A stretch of DNA of 64,000 nucleotides from Campylobacter sp. RM16187 (GCF_025319965.1 NZ_CP012549.1:372001-436000), one strand, 5' to 3'. Positions 46,310 to 55,543 are shown, numbered from the stretch's first letter. Notes: generated from the letters alone by a model not told the origin. Numbers and translations: made by a program.

Positions 46310-46740
46310 TTATAAAACATAAAAAATCTATCATTTTTTTCATATTATTTAAATCCCTAAACTTAGGGATTTAACCTATTTTTGTAATTTTACCTTTTGA
46401 AAACCGATTGAAAAATTTGTGAAATTTAACAAAAACTTTTCCGATTTGTTCCATTTTATTGCTTTATTTATGTCAAGTTATTCTAAAATATTCCAAATAA
46501 AAGTGTGTCGCTAGTGTGTCGATGACCGTTTTTCAATATAGCAAATATTGTAAATATCGGTATTCTTACATAGCCTGTTCTCTTCCAGCATCCGGAGCCA
46601 TTTCTTTATAAAAATACCTTTATAACTCCGATTTTACCGATATTTTTGAAACTTTAAGATTTCTTGGTTTTTGCATTTTTCCCCTTTATTTCCCCTCTGT
46701 TTGTTTTTATATTGCATATTTTTCTGGATTATTTTAAGCT
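46310..46740. repeat. Module-end sequence with att core (homologous to 24300-24740)
   Basis: It contains the 10-bp perfect palindrome arms AAATCCCTAA / TTAGGGATTT, AAAGTGTGTCGCTAGTGTGTCG and the att core. The rest of 46008-47027 has no gene that I can support. Confidence 0.7.
46585..46601. other. Putative attachment core, tRNA-3'-end-like
   Basis: CCAGCATCCGGAGCCAT, fourth copy in the window. It begins the ColE1-like mob module. Confidence 0.7.
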
Positions 46741-47027
46741 GTTTTGAGGTGTATTGTTTTGGAATTCTAAATATTTTAACCAGTAAATATTGTATACATT
46801 AATATGTAAACTATTCATGTATACATATTATCTTATATAGTTTTTAAAATATTGATAAATTATAGCTTTATTTTATTTGTAAAAATATTTTTTATTCTAA
46901 AATACTCTAATTTGCTTTAAATTACTACATTCTATTATCTTTTTTATAAAGTCTTACATTTTTTGTTGAAGAATGACCCTAACGACTATAATTAATATTG
47001 AATAGATAAAAAATTAAAGGAATTTAA

Positions 47028-47282
47028 ATGGAATCAATAGATTTTTTTGAAAAAACTATTCAGAGTCTTGAACGTCAATTTCCAGGTTAGCAGTCTCTAA
47101 ATCGTCAAGAGACTGCTAAGGCTCTTGGTATAGGCGTATCTACTCTTGATTTACGCATTAAAGAAGGTAGAAATTTGCCTGAGTATATAAAAATAGGAGA
47201 TGCGAAGAATTCAAGAATAGTATTTACTCTCGTATCTATTGCGCAGTTTCTAACCGAATCAAGACAAAAGGTCTTACAATGA
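47028..47282 (+). pseudogene. Excisionase-like HTH gene with in-frame amber codon
   Basis: 85 codons with TAG at codon 21 (FPG-stop-QSLNRQETAK). The rest keeps LGIGVSTLDLR and YIKIGDAKNSRI as in the intact relative at 24929. Its end overlaps the start of mobC (ATGA). A restart inside the frame or read-through is possible. Confidence 0.65.
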
Positions 47283-47587
47283 AAGTTAAAAACAACCGCA
47301 CCAACAGAATAACTATTCGCCTTAATGATTCTGAGATCAACGACCTAGAGCTAAAGGCAGGTCTTTCAGGTATTGGTATATCCGCCTACATTAGACATAT
47401 TATCCTTCACTCCAAGCCCCCTATTCATAAATTTGATAGAACTATGATTAACCAACTTTCGAGATTAGGGAACAATTTAAATCAAATCGCAAAGCATGTA
47501 AATATAAGTAAAACTATAGATAGAATGGTTTTAAAGCAGATGCTTGATGTTAAAAAAAAATTAGACAACTTAATCGATAAAAAATAG
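47279..47587 (+). CDS. mobC: MobC-like relaxosome protein (ribbon-helix-helix)
   Basis: 102 residues. NRITIRLNDSEINDLELKA is the RHH strand, and LSRLGNNLNQIAKHVN the family signature. Binds oriT and assists the relaxase. First intact gene of a ColE1-type order C-A-B-D. Confidence 0.88.
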   Translation: MKVKNNRTNRITIRLNDSEINDLELKAGLSGIGISAYIRHIILHSKPPIHKFDRTMINQLSRLGNNLNQIAKHVNISKTIDRMVLKQMLDVKKKLDNLIDKK

Positions 47588-48288
47588 ATTTAAGAAATAA
47601 AACATGCTAGTTAAATTCTTTGCTAATAAACAAGGCGGAAGTATATCCGGAATCAACTATCTTTTAAACTATAGAGTAAAAGATAAAACAGCTTATGTTA
47701 TAAAAGGAGATGAGACAATAACAAGACAGATAGTTAAAAGCATAACTAAAAAGCAAAAGCTTTGTATGGGCTGTCTATCATTTGAAGAAAAAGATATTGA
47801 CTTAAAGACTAAACAAAGAGTAATAGATGAATTTGAAACTCTTCTATTTGGAGATTATAAGCATAGATACAATATATTATGGGTAGAACATACCGATAAA
47901 CAAAGGCTTGAACTAAATTTCGCTATTCCAAAGATAGACTTAATAACAGGACTAGCTTTTAATCCCTATTATGACAGAGTAGACAGATATCTCGTAGACT
48001 CTTGGCAAAACTACACCAATCTAAGATTTAACCTTTCCGATCCAAAGGATCCTGCTAAAGCTCATGTGCTTCAAGGCTCAAGAAAAGAACTTAATACAGT
48101 TAAAGACTATAAAGAGCTTGAGAAGATACTAGTAGATAAATTAGTCAATAATGAATTTATTTGTAGAGATGACATACTAAGAGCTCTTAAAGATAGCAAT
48201 ATAGAAGCAACAAGAGTAGGAAAAGAGTATATAAGCATAAAACTACCAAACAGTAAAAAAGCTAAAAGATTTAAAGGAGATATGTTTC

Positions 48289-48754
48289 ATGAAAACTTTA
48301 CAGACACTACAAGCTTGGAGCAACTCAGAGAAAAGACACAAAGAAGAGCAAAAGAGTTTAAAGATAGAACAGATGAATCAGATATTAAACACCAAAGAGA
48401 ATCAAATCAAGGCACTACAAGAAGATCTTATCTCTTTACAGATGAATTTGGATCAAATAGCCAAAGAGAACTTAGAATTTAAACAAAGCCTGTCAACAAG
48501 AGATAAAGAGCTTAACAGACTCAAGGCAAACTTTGATAGACAAACACAAAAAAGAAACAACTGGCTTAAAGAACAATCTTCAAGAGAGTCAAGACATAAA
48601 TTTTATATTAAAACTATCAGTAGTAGCACTTCTGATATTGTTAATAATGTCAGCGATTGTAATTTGGAAGATAAAATCGAACAATTCAATACTAATAGAT
48701 CAAAACAAACAGATGAAAACTTATATAAAACAAAATATAACTGGCAACCAGTAA
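48289..48754 (+). pseudogene. mobB: MobB/MbeB-like coiled-coil membrane protein overlapping mobA, broken by the same insertion
   Basis: The first part (NQIKALQEDLISLQMNLDQ) is a coiled coil in frame 1. The second part (LKNNLQESQDINFILKLSVV...) with a membrane helix LLILLIMSAIVIW is in frame 2. Deleting the same single T at 48478-48480 fuses them into about 155 residues. The start codon is uncertain (48289 or 48374). Confidence 0.55.
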
Positions 48755-48793
48755 TAGATAACAAAACCAAAATCTTTACTACAAGGATGTATT

Positions 48794-49072
48794 ATGACAC
48801 TACTAGAGCAAGAGTTTTTAAAAGAATTAGAGATAAAAGAGAAGCAAGAGGAAGAGAGAATAGAATTATTAAACGAACTACTCAAAGAATTCAAGAATTT
48901 GGACGAGAAGCTAACAGACTTAAAGGAAGCATTCAGAGAACAAACTCTAATACAACAAGAATTTCAAAATTTATTAGTGGATTTAGAAGAAAGATTGATA
49001 TCCTTAGAGAGCTGTCATGTGACATTATCTCAAGAGTTGGTTGGATTAAAAGAGAAGTTGGGAATTTATTAA
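48794..49072 (+). CDS. mobD: MobD/MbeD-like coiled-coil protein nested in mobA
   Basis: 92 residues, almost wholly Leu/Glu/Lys coiled coil (LLEQEFLKELEIKEKQEEE...). AAGGATG lies upstream. It is fully nested in another frame of the relaxase 3' part, as mbeD is in ColE1. Confidence 0.55.
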   Translation: MTLLEQEFLKELEIKEKQEEERIELLNELLKEFKNLDEKLTDLKEAFREQTLIQQEFQNLLVDLEERLISLESCHVTLSQELVGLKEKLGIY

Positions 49073-49164
49073 GCCTAAAACCAAAGAAATCTCAAGACAT
49101 ATCCAAAGGAAGAGATATAAGTGATATTGGGTTTGGGTAGAATAAATACACCATAAAATAAATA

Positions 49165-49196
49165 GACACCTTCATGTCCATTCAACCTGTTATAAT
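49165..49196 (+). promoter_or_regulatory. GACA-N6-TGTC operator and -10 box before the DUF2779 gene
   Basis: GACACCTTCATGTC (49165-49178), then TATAAT (49191-49196), 24 bp before the ATG. Confidence 0.6.
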
Positions 49197-49219
49197 TATA
49201 AAAAACAAAAAGGACCAAA

Positions 49220-50680
49220 ATGCTATCTAAATCACAATACACAAGAGGGTTGCAGTGTCCAAAGTCTTTATGGCTTTATAAATTTAGACGTGACCTTGAA
49301 AATAAATATATCGAAAATACAAAATTTGAGATAGGCAATGAAGTAGGAAAGCTTGCACAAGATTATTTTAAAGGTGGAACTCTAATAGAGTTTAATCCGA
49401 GTAACTTTGAAGGTATGGCAGAAAGGACAAGAGAGCTTATAGCTAATGGAGTAAAAATCATTTATGAGGCTACATTTATATCAAATGGTGTATTTGCTAT
49501 GGCTGACATCTTGGTAAAAAACGGCAATGAGTATGAAATTTACGAAGTTAAATCAAGCACTAGTGTAAAAGATTATCATATAGATGATATTAGCGTGCAG
49601 TGGTATTGCATAAGCTCTGTTTTACCACTTAAGAAAGCCTATGTCATGCATATAGATAACTCTTATGAAAGAGTTGGAAAGATAAATTTAAATGAGCTAT
49701 TTCATATAGAAGATATAACAGATATAGTTATCGCCAAACAAGATGAAGTTAGAGATAACCTAACAAATTTAAACAATATGCTAAGCCTAGATGAGCCTGA
49801 TATAAAGATAGGAACACAATGCTATAATCCATTTGAGTGTAGTTTCTCACAGCACTGCTTTAAAGATGTACCTGAAATTTCTATATTAAATCTATACCGC
49901 ATCAATCAATCTAAAGCATATGATATGTATCATAACGGCATTGTAAGCTATGAAGATATTTTAAAAAGTGATATAAGCTTAACAGAAACTCAAAGACTTC
50001 AGGTAAGCACAAATGATAATAGTCCATATATAGATAAAAGCATAATAGATGAGTTTATCTCTAATGTAAAATATCCTATAAACTTCTTAGACTTCGAGAC
50101 ATTTCAAGATGCTATTCCAAGATTTGACCACCAAAGACCATACGCTCAGGTAACCTTTCAATACTCGCTTCATATCCTTCATGAAGACGGCAGATTAGAG
50201 CACTTTGAATTTTTAGGTGATGGGATAAATGATCCAAGGCAAAGTCTAGCCAAAGACATGCTTAAAAAAATAACCAAGCAAGGATCGATAATGGCTTATA
50301 ATATGAGCTTTGAGAAAAGTAGAATAAAAGAGCTTGCAGAGCTTTTGCCTGAACTCAAAGATGAATTATTAGCCCTTAATGAAAGATTTATAGATCTACT
50401 GATCCCGTTTCGTTCTCTTGGATACTATGATAAAAACTTCCATGGTAGCTTTTCTATAAAGTCTGTACTGCCTGCTTTATTTCCAAATAATAAAGAGCTT
50501 AGTTATAAAGAGCTTGATATACAAAACGGAGGAGATGCAAGTAGCGAGTATGCAAATCTAATCTATCAAACAGATATAAAAGAGATAGAGAGAGTAAGGC
50601 AAAATCTGCTTAAATACTGTCATCTTGATACGCTTGCTATGGTTGAGATATTTAAGAGGTTAAGGTATATAATTAACTAA
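49220..50680 (+). CDS. DUF2779 protein: Cas4-like nuclease plus RNase H-fold exonuclease
   Basis: 486 residues. The N-terminal part has the Cas4/Dna2-like layout: QCPKSLWLYK, then ADILVKNGNEYEIYEVKSS (Asp...Glu-x-Lys) and Cys residues (CYNPFECSFSQHC). The C-terminal part has NFLDFETFQDAIP and AYNMSFEKSRIKEL, and a late HLDTLAMVEI, fitting an exonuclease fold of the DnaQ type. The exact role is unknown; it has an operator of the WYL-type set and precedes another nuclease by 17 bp. Confidence 0.8.
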   Translation: MLSKSQYTRGLQCPKSLWLYKFRRDLENKYIENTKFEIGNEVGKLAQDYFKGGTLIEFNPSNFEGMAERTRELIANGVKIIYEATFISNGVFAMADILVKNGNEYEIYEVKSSTSVKDYHIDDISVQWYCISSVLPLKKAYVMHIDNSYERVGKINLNELFHIEDITDIVIAKQDEVRDNLTNLNNMLSLDEPDIKIGTQCYNPFECSFSQHCFKDVPEISILNLYRINQSKAYDMYHNGIVSYEDILKSDISLTETQRLQVSTNDNSPYIDKSIIDEFISNVKYPINFLDFETFQDAIPRFDHQRPYAQVTFQYSLHILHEDGRLEHFEFLGDGINDPRQSLAKDMLKKITKQGSIMAYNMSFEKSRIKELAELLPELKDELLALNERFIDLLIPFRSLGYYDKNFHGSFSIKSVLPALFPNNKELSYKELDIQNGGDASSEYANLIYQTDIKEIERVRQNLLKYCHLDTLAMVEIFKRLRYIIN

Positions 50681-50697
50681 ATTAAAAAGGAGGAAAA

Positions 50698-51867
50698 ATG
50701 CAGGAGTTCTTAGATGAATTTAGCAAAGCTTTAAATAATTATAAAAATTATATTAAATTGCGTAAAAAACGTGGTTTGCACGATTATAATATTTTTACTG
50801 CTTTATTAAAAGAAAATGATGAAGTCAGGCTTCATTCGCGGTTTTTATATTCATTACTTAACACAGAAGGCAGACATTGTCAAGATGATTTATTTTTACA
50901 ACTATTTTTAAAAAATATTGGTGAGCAGGACTGGATAAATACAAAGGAAGCAAAAGTATTCAAAGAATACCAAAATATAGATATTTATATCACAAATGGA
51001 GCAAAGCATATCATCTTAGAAAATAAAATATATGCTAATGATCAAAAGGAGCAAATTGGTCGATATATTGACCTTTTACGTGAACAGCACAAATATGATA
51101 GCAATAAACAAGAAAAGCAAGAGCCTGAGATTTTAGTCGTTTTTTTAAGTCCATTTGGACGTAGTGTTAGCGAATATAGTCTTGGCAAATATGAGCTTAA
51201 AAATGGAGAACTTACATGTCGAAACTTTAGTGTGCGATACAAAGAAATTTCGTATCAGTCTGATATTTTAAGATGGCTTAATGAATGCGAAAAAGAAGTT
51301 GAAAATTTGACCGATTTAGCAGTGTTTATTAAGCATTATAGGCAGGTTATTTTAAGCATTACAAATCAAAAACAAGGAGAAAAAATGGATGAACTAGCAA
51401 AAATTATGGCTCAAAATTACAATATAATTATAGATACGATGTCGCAAGCTAGGAAAATAGTTATTGATGATTTTGTAAAAAAGCTAAAAGATAGTCTAAA
51501 AATTCCAGATTGGTCAATAGAAACTTATGAGGCACAAACAGACAGTGGCGATGAATTGTTGCTAAAAGCTTTCAAGAAAGAAAGTTGTTTTTATTTTGCT
51601 TTAAAAATCTACAAAGACAATAATGGCTTAAATTTAAAAAGAGCTTATTTTAGCTTACGAACAGATGATGGGAATATAAATTGTAAAAATCTTGTTTCTG
51701 AAAAAAGTGATATTGACACCTTTGTTTGGGAGTATAAATACGGCAATGATTTTGCAGAATATATTAAAACACTAGAAAATGACTGTGTAGTCCAAGTCGC
51801 AAACGACATCATAGAATTTATAAAATCATACGAAGAAAAGATTGTGAAAAAAGTATTACAAAATTAA
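50698..51867 (+). CDS. PD-(D/E)XK nuclease superfamily protein
   Basis: 389 residues. EVRLHSRFLYSLLNTEGRH near the start and IDIYITNGAKHIILENKIYANDQ (Asp, Glu-x-Lys) with QIGRY are the marks of the PDDEXK_4 family. The C-terminal half is of unknown type. A strong AAAGGAGGAA ribosome site. Likely a defence or repair nuclease. Confidence 0.8.
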   Translation: MQEFLDEFSKALNNYKNYIKLRKKRGLHDYNIFTALLKENDEVRLHSRFLYSLLNTEGRHCQDDLFLQLFLKNIGEQDWINTKEAKVFKEYQNIDIYITNGAKHIILENKIYANDQKEQIGRYIDLLREQHKYDSNKQEKQEPEILVVFLSPFGRSVSEYSLGKYELKNGELTCRNFSVRYKEISYQSDILRWLNECEKEVENLTDLAVFIKHYRQVILSITNQKQGEKMDELAKIMAQNYNIIIDTMSQARKIVIDDFVKKLKDSLKIPDWSIETYEAQTDSGDELLLKAFKKESCFYFALKIYKDNNGLNLKRAYFSLRTDDGNINCKNLVSEKSDIDTFVWEYKYGNDFAEYIKTLENDCVVQVANDIIEFIKSYEEKIVKKVLQN

Positions 51868-52269
51868 ATAAAGGCGAGAAATTCGCCTTTTATTACACCA
51901 AAATAAATCCTTAAGTTCATAATTTTTTAGCAAAAAATCCTTCATTTTTAACCTATAGTTTTTTAATGTAACAAGATCGTACTTTAGTTTATTAGTAAAA
52001 ATTGTAATATCTTCTAAAGTTTCAAATTTTATTACTTTTTCATCAAACTTTAGTCTATTTTTTACAAATTTTATTTGTCTTACAATTAGGCATTGTCGCT
52101 TTTTATCTACTTGAAAAATTCGTTTTTTAAGATATGAGTCATCGTAAATCAGGTACACTCCAGAATCTATTGCAATAAATTTGTAGTCGATCTCAACTAG
52201 TGATAAATTTCTAGCCAAATCAAGTACAAAAATCTCACACAATCCAATATCATCTTTGAGGCCGGACAA
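51856..52269 (-). CDS. Hypothetical protein, 137 aa
   Basis: Starts MSGLKDDIGLCEIFVLDL and ends with a basic tail. No family recognised. It is 4 bp after the 66-aa gene upstream on the same strand, so the two form one unit, and it ends across the terminator hairpin. Basic and strand-rich; perhaps one half of a small toxin-antitoxin or immunity pair, but this is only positional. Confidence 0.5.
   Translation of the reverse strand: MSGLKDDIGLCEIFVLDLARNLSLVEIDYKFIAIDSGVYLIYDDSYLKKRIFQVDKKRQCLIVRQIKFVKNRLKFDEKVIKFETLEDITIFTNKLKYDLVTLKNYRLKMKDFLLKNYELKDLFWCNKRRISRLYLIL
51870..51890. terminator. Bidirectional hairpin terminator
   Basis: AAAGGCGA-GAAAT-TCGCCTTT followed by T-rich DNA, between convergent genes. 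Confidence 0.65.
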
Positions 52270-52273
52270 AAAT

Positions 52274-52474
52274 CTATTTATTTGGCTGATCTGGATTTAA
52301 TTCCGGCAGAAATTTTTCATTAAAAAACACAAGTGTTTGTAACTGATCTATAAGATCAAAAATAGACTTAGTGCTACAATACAGCTCTTTTAAGCCATAA
52401 TTAAAATCCTCTTGTTCGCTTTTGATAGTTGAGTCATATACATAAGAAACCAAATTTACAATATGTTCTAGCAT
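52274..52474 (-). CDS. Hypothetical protein, 66 aa
   Basis: Acidic and helical (MLEHIVNLVSYVYDSTIKSEQ...). It lies 20 bp after the DUF1643 gene and 4 bp before the 137-aa gene. Function unknown. Confidence 0.5.
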   Translation of the reverse strand: MLEHIVNLVSYVYDSTIKSEQEDFNYGLKELYCSTKSIFDLIDQLQTLVFFNEKFLPELNPDQPNK

Positions 52475-52494
52475 ATTTAACTACTAAAAAATAA

Positions 52495-52968
52495 TTAAAA
52501 TTTTATAGGCTCAGGGTTGCCACCAAGACCGCGAGTATGTGACGGCTCTCCACTTTTATTTAGTTTTAGGCAATACTTATTTTTTAGCATTTTATATACT
52601 TGAGCGCCCCTTTCATTGAATCTTCCGTTGTCTCCCCGCATGCAAATAACTTTATCAACTTTGTCGCTATATTCTATGATAAATTGATCGTTTTCATTGC
52701 CGATTGGGTCATCTGCTGTGTATATTATTGTAGGACACATTGAAACCATTGCGAACAAATTTAGCATATAAAAACCACCATAACCCCAAAATTTAGCTAG
52801 GTTAGTGCATCTTGATATAGTTTTATCGGTAGTATTTTCATTAGCAATTGATGGATTTAACCCAACAAAAGCAACCATAGGCTTGCTTTCATCCCAAATT
52901 CTAGTTAAAACATATCTGTATTTGCGATCTTTTGAAAATATTGCATCTTGTTTAATTTGATTGTCCAT
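52495..52968 (-). CDS. DUF1643-family protein
   Basis: 157 residues. RYVLTRIWDESKPMVAFVGLNPS, ISRCTNLAKFWGYGG and NLFAMVS are clear DUF1643 text, and HTRGLGG is near the end. Biochemical role unknown in the family; often in mobile and defence regions. Divergent from sir2 over a 97-bp promoter region. Confidence 0.88.
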   Translation of the reverse strand: MDNQIKQDAIFSKDRKYRYVLTRIWDESKPMVAFVGLNPSIANENTTDKTISRCTNLAKFWGYGGFYMLNLFAMVSMCPTIIYTADDPIGNENDQFIIEYSDKVDKVICMRGDNGRFNERGAQVYKMLKNKYCLKLNKSGEPSHTRGLGGNPEPIKF

Positions 52969-53065
52969 TGCATCTCATTTAAAATAAATTTAAAAAATTA
53001 TACTACAAAACAAAGTCACTTTTTTGTCCACCTTTTATGCTAAACTTCTCATTAAAGGATCTCAA

Positions 53066-53887
53066 ATGCAACCATCAATCAACACAGCTAAAAACATAAT
53101 AAACGAAGCAAATGCCATCATAATAACAGCAGGAGCTGGAATGAGTGTAGATAGCGGACTACCTGACTTTCGTGGAGATCAAGGATTTTGGAGGGCATAT
53201 CCGCCTTTAAAAGATAAGAATCTAAGCTTTACAGATATGGCAAATCCTCAATGGTTCTTTTCTAATCCAAAGCTTGCCTGGGCATTTTATGGACATAGAC
53301 TAAAATTATATAATGCCACTACCCCTCATGAGGGATTTTATCTGCTTAGAGAGCTTTGTAAAGAAAAAGATGATAACTACTTCATATATACTTCAAATGT
53401 AGACGGACACTTTGCTAAAGCCGGGTTTGATAAGGATAAAATTTACGAGTGTCATGGAAGCATACACTACACTCAGTGTATATATAAAGACGATGGAGCT
53501 ATCTGGGCAGTAGATGAGAGTGAAATAGAGGTAGATGAAGATAAATTTGAAGCTACCAAGATGCCTACATGTAAAGAGTGTGGATGTGTAACGCGTCCAA
53601 ATATTCTTATGTTTTATGATGGAGTATTTAATTGGAATAGAACTAAAGCTCAGTATCATAGATATGATGCTTGGTTAAGTAAGAATATGAACTCTAAAAT
53701 TGCTATCATTGAGATAGGAGCAGGGCTAGCCGTTCCAACTATAAGAGCTTACGGAGAAAGAATGGCAAAGAGATTTAATAAGGCAAATCTAATACGTATA
53801 AACCCAACTGATACCAAGATAAGTCCATATTACGGGATAAGTATAAAGATGGGCGGATTAGAAGCCCTAAAAGCAATCTTATGCTAG
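53066..53887 (+). CDS. Sir2-family NAD-dependent protein (sirtuin)
   Basis: 273 residues from the ATG at 53066, chosen for AAAGGATCTCAA just upstream. ITAGAGMSVDSGLPDFRG is the NAD-binding motif, TSNVDGHF and ECHGSIHYTQC follow, with CKECGC as a partial zinc site. Bacterial sirtuins deacylate proteins; several Sir2 proteins act in anti-phage defence by depleting NAD. The next gene is a WYL regulator, which favours a defence or stress role. Confidence 0.9.
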   Translation: MQPSINTAKNIINEANAIIITAGAGMSVDSGLPDFRGDQGFWRAYPPLKDKNLSFTDMANPQWFFSNPKLAWAFYGHRLKLYNATTPHEGFYLLRELCKEKDDNYFIYTSNVDGHFAKAGFDKDKIYECHGSIHYTQCIYKDDGAIWAVDESEIEVDEDKFEATKMPTCKECGCVTRPNILMFYDGVFNWNRTKAQYHRYDAWLSKNMNSKIAIIEIGAGLAVPTIRAYGERMAKRFNKANLIRINPTDTKISPYYGISIKMGGLEALKAILC

Positions 53888-53903
53888 ATAAGACAGATAA
53901 AAG

Positions 53904-53934
53904 TCCTCTATCTGGTATAATAGCAGATAGAGGA
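53904..53934 (+). promoter_or_regulatory. Hairpin with -10 box in its loop and ribosome site in its arm, before WYL gene 2
   Basis: The perfect 11-bp stem TCCTCTATCTG / CAGATAGAGGA has loop GTATAATAG, which holds TATAAT (53916-53921). The 3' arm contains most of the AGGAG ribosome site. Read-through RNA from sir2 would hide the site, while RNA started from the loop promoter would not. Confidence 0.6.
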
Positions 53935-53940
53935 GAAGAG

Positions 53941-54858
53941 ATGAAAAAGATAGTTCCTGATAGCAACACAAGTAAATACGAACGTATAAACATAATAGCC
54001 CAGCTTATAAGAAATAAACCTCACTCCATATCACAGCTCTCAGAAAAGCTAGGAGTATCTACTAAAACCATACAAAGGGATCTATATGATGTATTAACAG
54101 ATTATGGAGCGGTAAGAAGAGGTAGAATGTGGAGCATGGATGATAAAGACGCCAAAGATAACCTAACTCAAGAAGAGCGTATAGTATTAAACGTACTTGA
54201 TAATATCTCAAAGAGTATGGGTGCAAATTTTTATAGCAAAGCTCATATATTATTAGATCAGATTACACAGCAGCTAAATCACCCAATACTTACAAATATA
54301 AATAACGAGAAGCTAAATGAAGATGACTTTATAAATTTTGAACTGATTGAAAAGTCTATAAAACAAAAACAAGAGATAGCTTGTAAATATAACGACTATG
54401 AGTTTAAAGTAAAGCCGCTAAAGCTAGCTATGTTTGATGGTTTTTGGTATCTATTGCTGCTTGATAGCAATAAAAAGGATACTTTTAAGAAATTTCATCT
54501 AAGAAGCATAAGTGATATAAAGATTCTTGATGATAGATTTGAGATAAGTAGTGAAATAGAAAACAGAATACAAAACGCAAATTCAGCATGGTTTGATCTG
54601 GTAAAGCCAAAGAAAGCAAGACTGCTTCTTGCTCCACAGATTACAAAATACTTCGAAAGAAAACCATATGCAAAACAAAGCATAACAGGCAAGGATAACG
54701 ATGGATCTGTAGAAGTAGAGATAGAGTATACAAACATAATGGAGATAAAGCCGCTGATTTATTACTATATACCTTTTATCAAAGTTCTTGGACCAAAGGA
54801 GCTGGCTGACACTATAAAAGATGAGATTGGGGAGTATTTTAATGAAATAGACATATAA
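53941..54858 (+). CDS. WYL-domain transcriptional regulator 2
   Basis: 305 residues from ATG 53941, preferred because AGGAG is 6-10 nt upstream; an ATG 60 nt earlier lies in the hairpin. The wHTH has SISQLSEKLGVSTKTIQRDLYD, then a WYL domain with VKPLKLAMFDGFWYLLLLD. Different in sequence from the regulator at 10230. It may repress sir2, itself or the operons with GACA-N5-TGTC sites. Confidence 0.85.
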   Translation: MKKIVPDSNTSKYERINIIAQLIRNKPHSISQLSEKLGVSTKTIQRDLYDVLTDYGAVRRGRMWSMDDKDAKDNLTQEERIVLNVLDNISKSMGANFYSKAHILLDQITQQLNHPILTNINNEKLNEDDFINFELIEKSIKQKQEIACKYNDYEFKVKPLKLAMFDGFWYLLLLDSNKKDTFKKFHLRSISDIKILDDRFEISSEIENRIQNANSAWFDLVKPKKARLLLAPQITKYFERKPYAKQSITGKDNDGSVEVEIEYTNIMEIKPLIYYYIPFIKVLGPKELADTIKDEIGEYFNEIDI

Positions 54859-54868
54859 GGACAACCGA

Positions 54869-54881
54869 GACACAAAATGTC
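54869..54881. promoter_or_regulatory. GACA-N5-TGTC operator before the 195-aa gene
   Basis: GACACAAAATGTC, with TAAAAT 12 nt downstream. The leader then holds AGATCAC / GTGATCT (about 54905-54932) before the ribosome site AAAGGATAATAA. Confidence 0.55.
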
Positions 54882-54955
54882 CTAAAGTCCTGCTAAAATT
54901 TCAAAAGATCACAAAAAATGTATCGGTGATCTAAAAAATAAAAAAAGGATAATAA

Positions 54956-55543
54956 ATGATCTTTAATCAACTACAAGAGCTAGTATCTAAATCAGATATG
55001 AAAAAGCTTAGCAGAGAACTAGGGTACGCAAGAGAGAAAAACTTCTCAAGAGCTCTTTATAATCTAAGTAATGCAAATTCATTAGATGAGTTTTTAGAAC
55101 ACGGACACTTTGACTGGTGCCATAGCTCAAAGACTCTAATTACTTCAATTGCAAATCATTTTAATATAGACATAGCAGATGAGCTTAATACCTCAAATGT
55201 TTTAAATGATGAAAAAAGAAGATACAAAGATTCCTATATCTATATAGAGACAAATTTTAAAAGACAAAACGAGCCTATATTTATGCTGGCTATGACTCAA
55301 GGGGTAAGATATATAAGCTTAAAGCCTATACTTCATGAGCTTTATTTTAAAAACATCGACATAAAGCTAAAAATAATATCTGAGTTTATAAAAGGTCATT
55401 ATAAAACTACCAAAACACTTCCGCTTTATGGAGATATAACAGGCTATAAGCTATATCTTTTAAATAACACTTACAGCTTCGATACGGATGCAAACCTTGC
55501 GGATAAAGAAATTTCTGAGCAGGTAGCTTATATTAAGATATAA
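54956..55543 (+). CDS. Hypothetical protein, 195 aa
   Basis: Helical N-terminal half (MIFNQLQELVSKSDMKKLSR) and a mixed C-terminal part ending EISEQVAYIKI. I recognise no family. It is the first gene of a unit with the 318-aa repeat protein and doc, and lies under the GACA operator. Confidence 0.55.
   Translation: MIFNQLQELVSKSDMKKLSRELGYAREKNFSRALYNLSNANSLDEFLEHGHFDWCHSSKTLITSIANHFNIDIADELNTSNVLNDEKRRYKDSYIYIETNFKRQNEPIFMLAMTQGVRYISLKPILHELYFKNIDIKLKIISEFIKGHYKTTKTLPLYGDITGYKLYLLNNTYSFDTDANLADKEISEQVAYIKI

Larger units (their letters stand above)
47604..49140 (+). pseudogene. mobA: ColE1 MbeA-like (MOB-HEN) relaxase, broken by a 1-nt insertion
   Basis: The N-terminal 292 residues run in one frame to a stop at 48480-48482. 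HTDKQRLELN at about 96-105 gives His, Glu and Asn in the HEN spacing of ColE1 MbeA. After the stop, Arg-rich relaxase-like sequence continues in the next frame (RARVFKRIRDKREARG) to 49140. Removing one T from TTT at 48478-48480 joins both parts into about 511 residues, close to MbeA in length. The truncated form keeps the catalytic domain and may retain some function. Confidence 0.7.

Noticed and set aside
14982-46601. Complete tRNA genes at the att cores
   Set aside because: Only the T-arm and acceptor-like 3' end is present; no D-arm or anticodon arm upstream in any copy.
48478-48484. TTTAAAC as a programmed -1 slippery site in the mob genes
   Set aside because: The shift needed is +1 for both overlapping genes (frame 3 to 1 and frame 1 to 2), while this heptamer would serve frame 2 to 1. 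A one-base insertion fits better.
53015-53028. GTCAC-N6-GTCC before sir2 as another GACA-N5-TGTC operator
   Set aside because: The halves are not properly inverted (TGAC instead of TGTC on the other strand) and no good -10 box follows.
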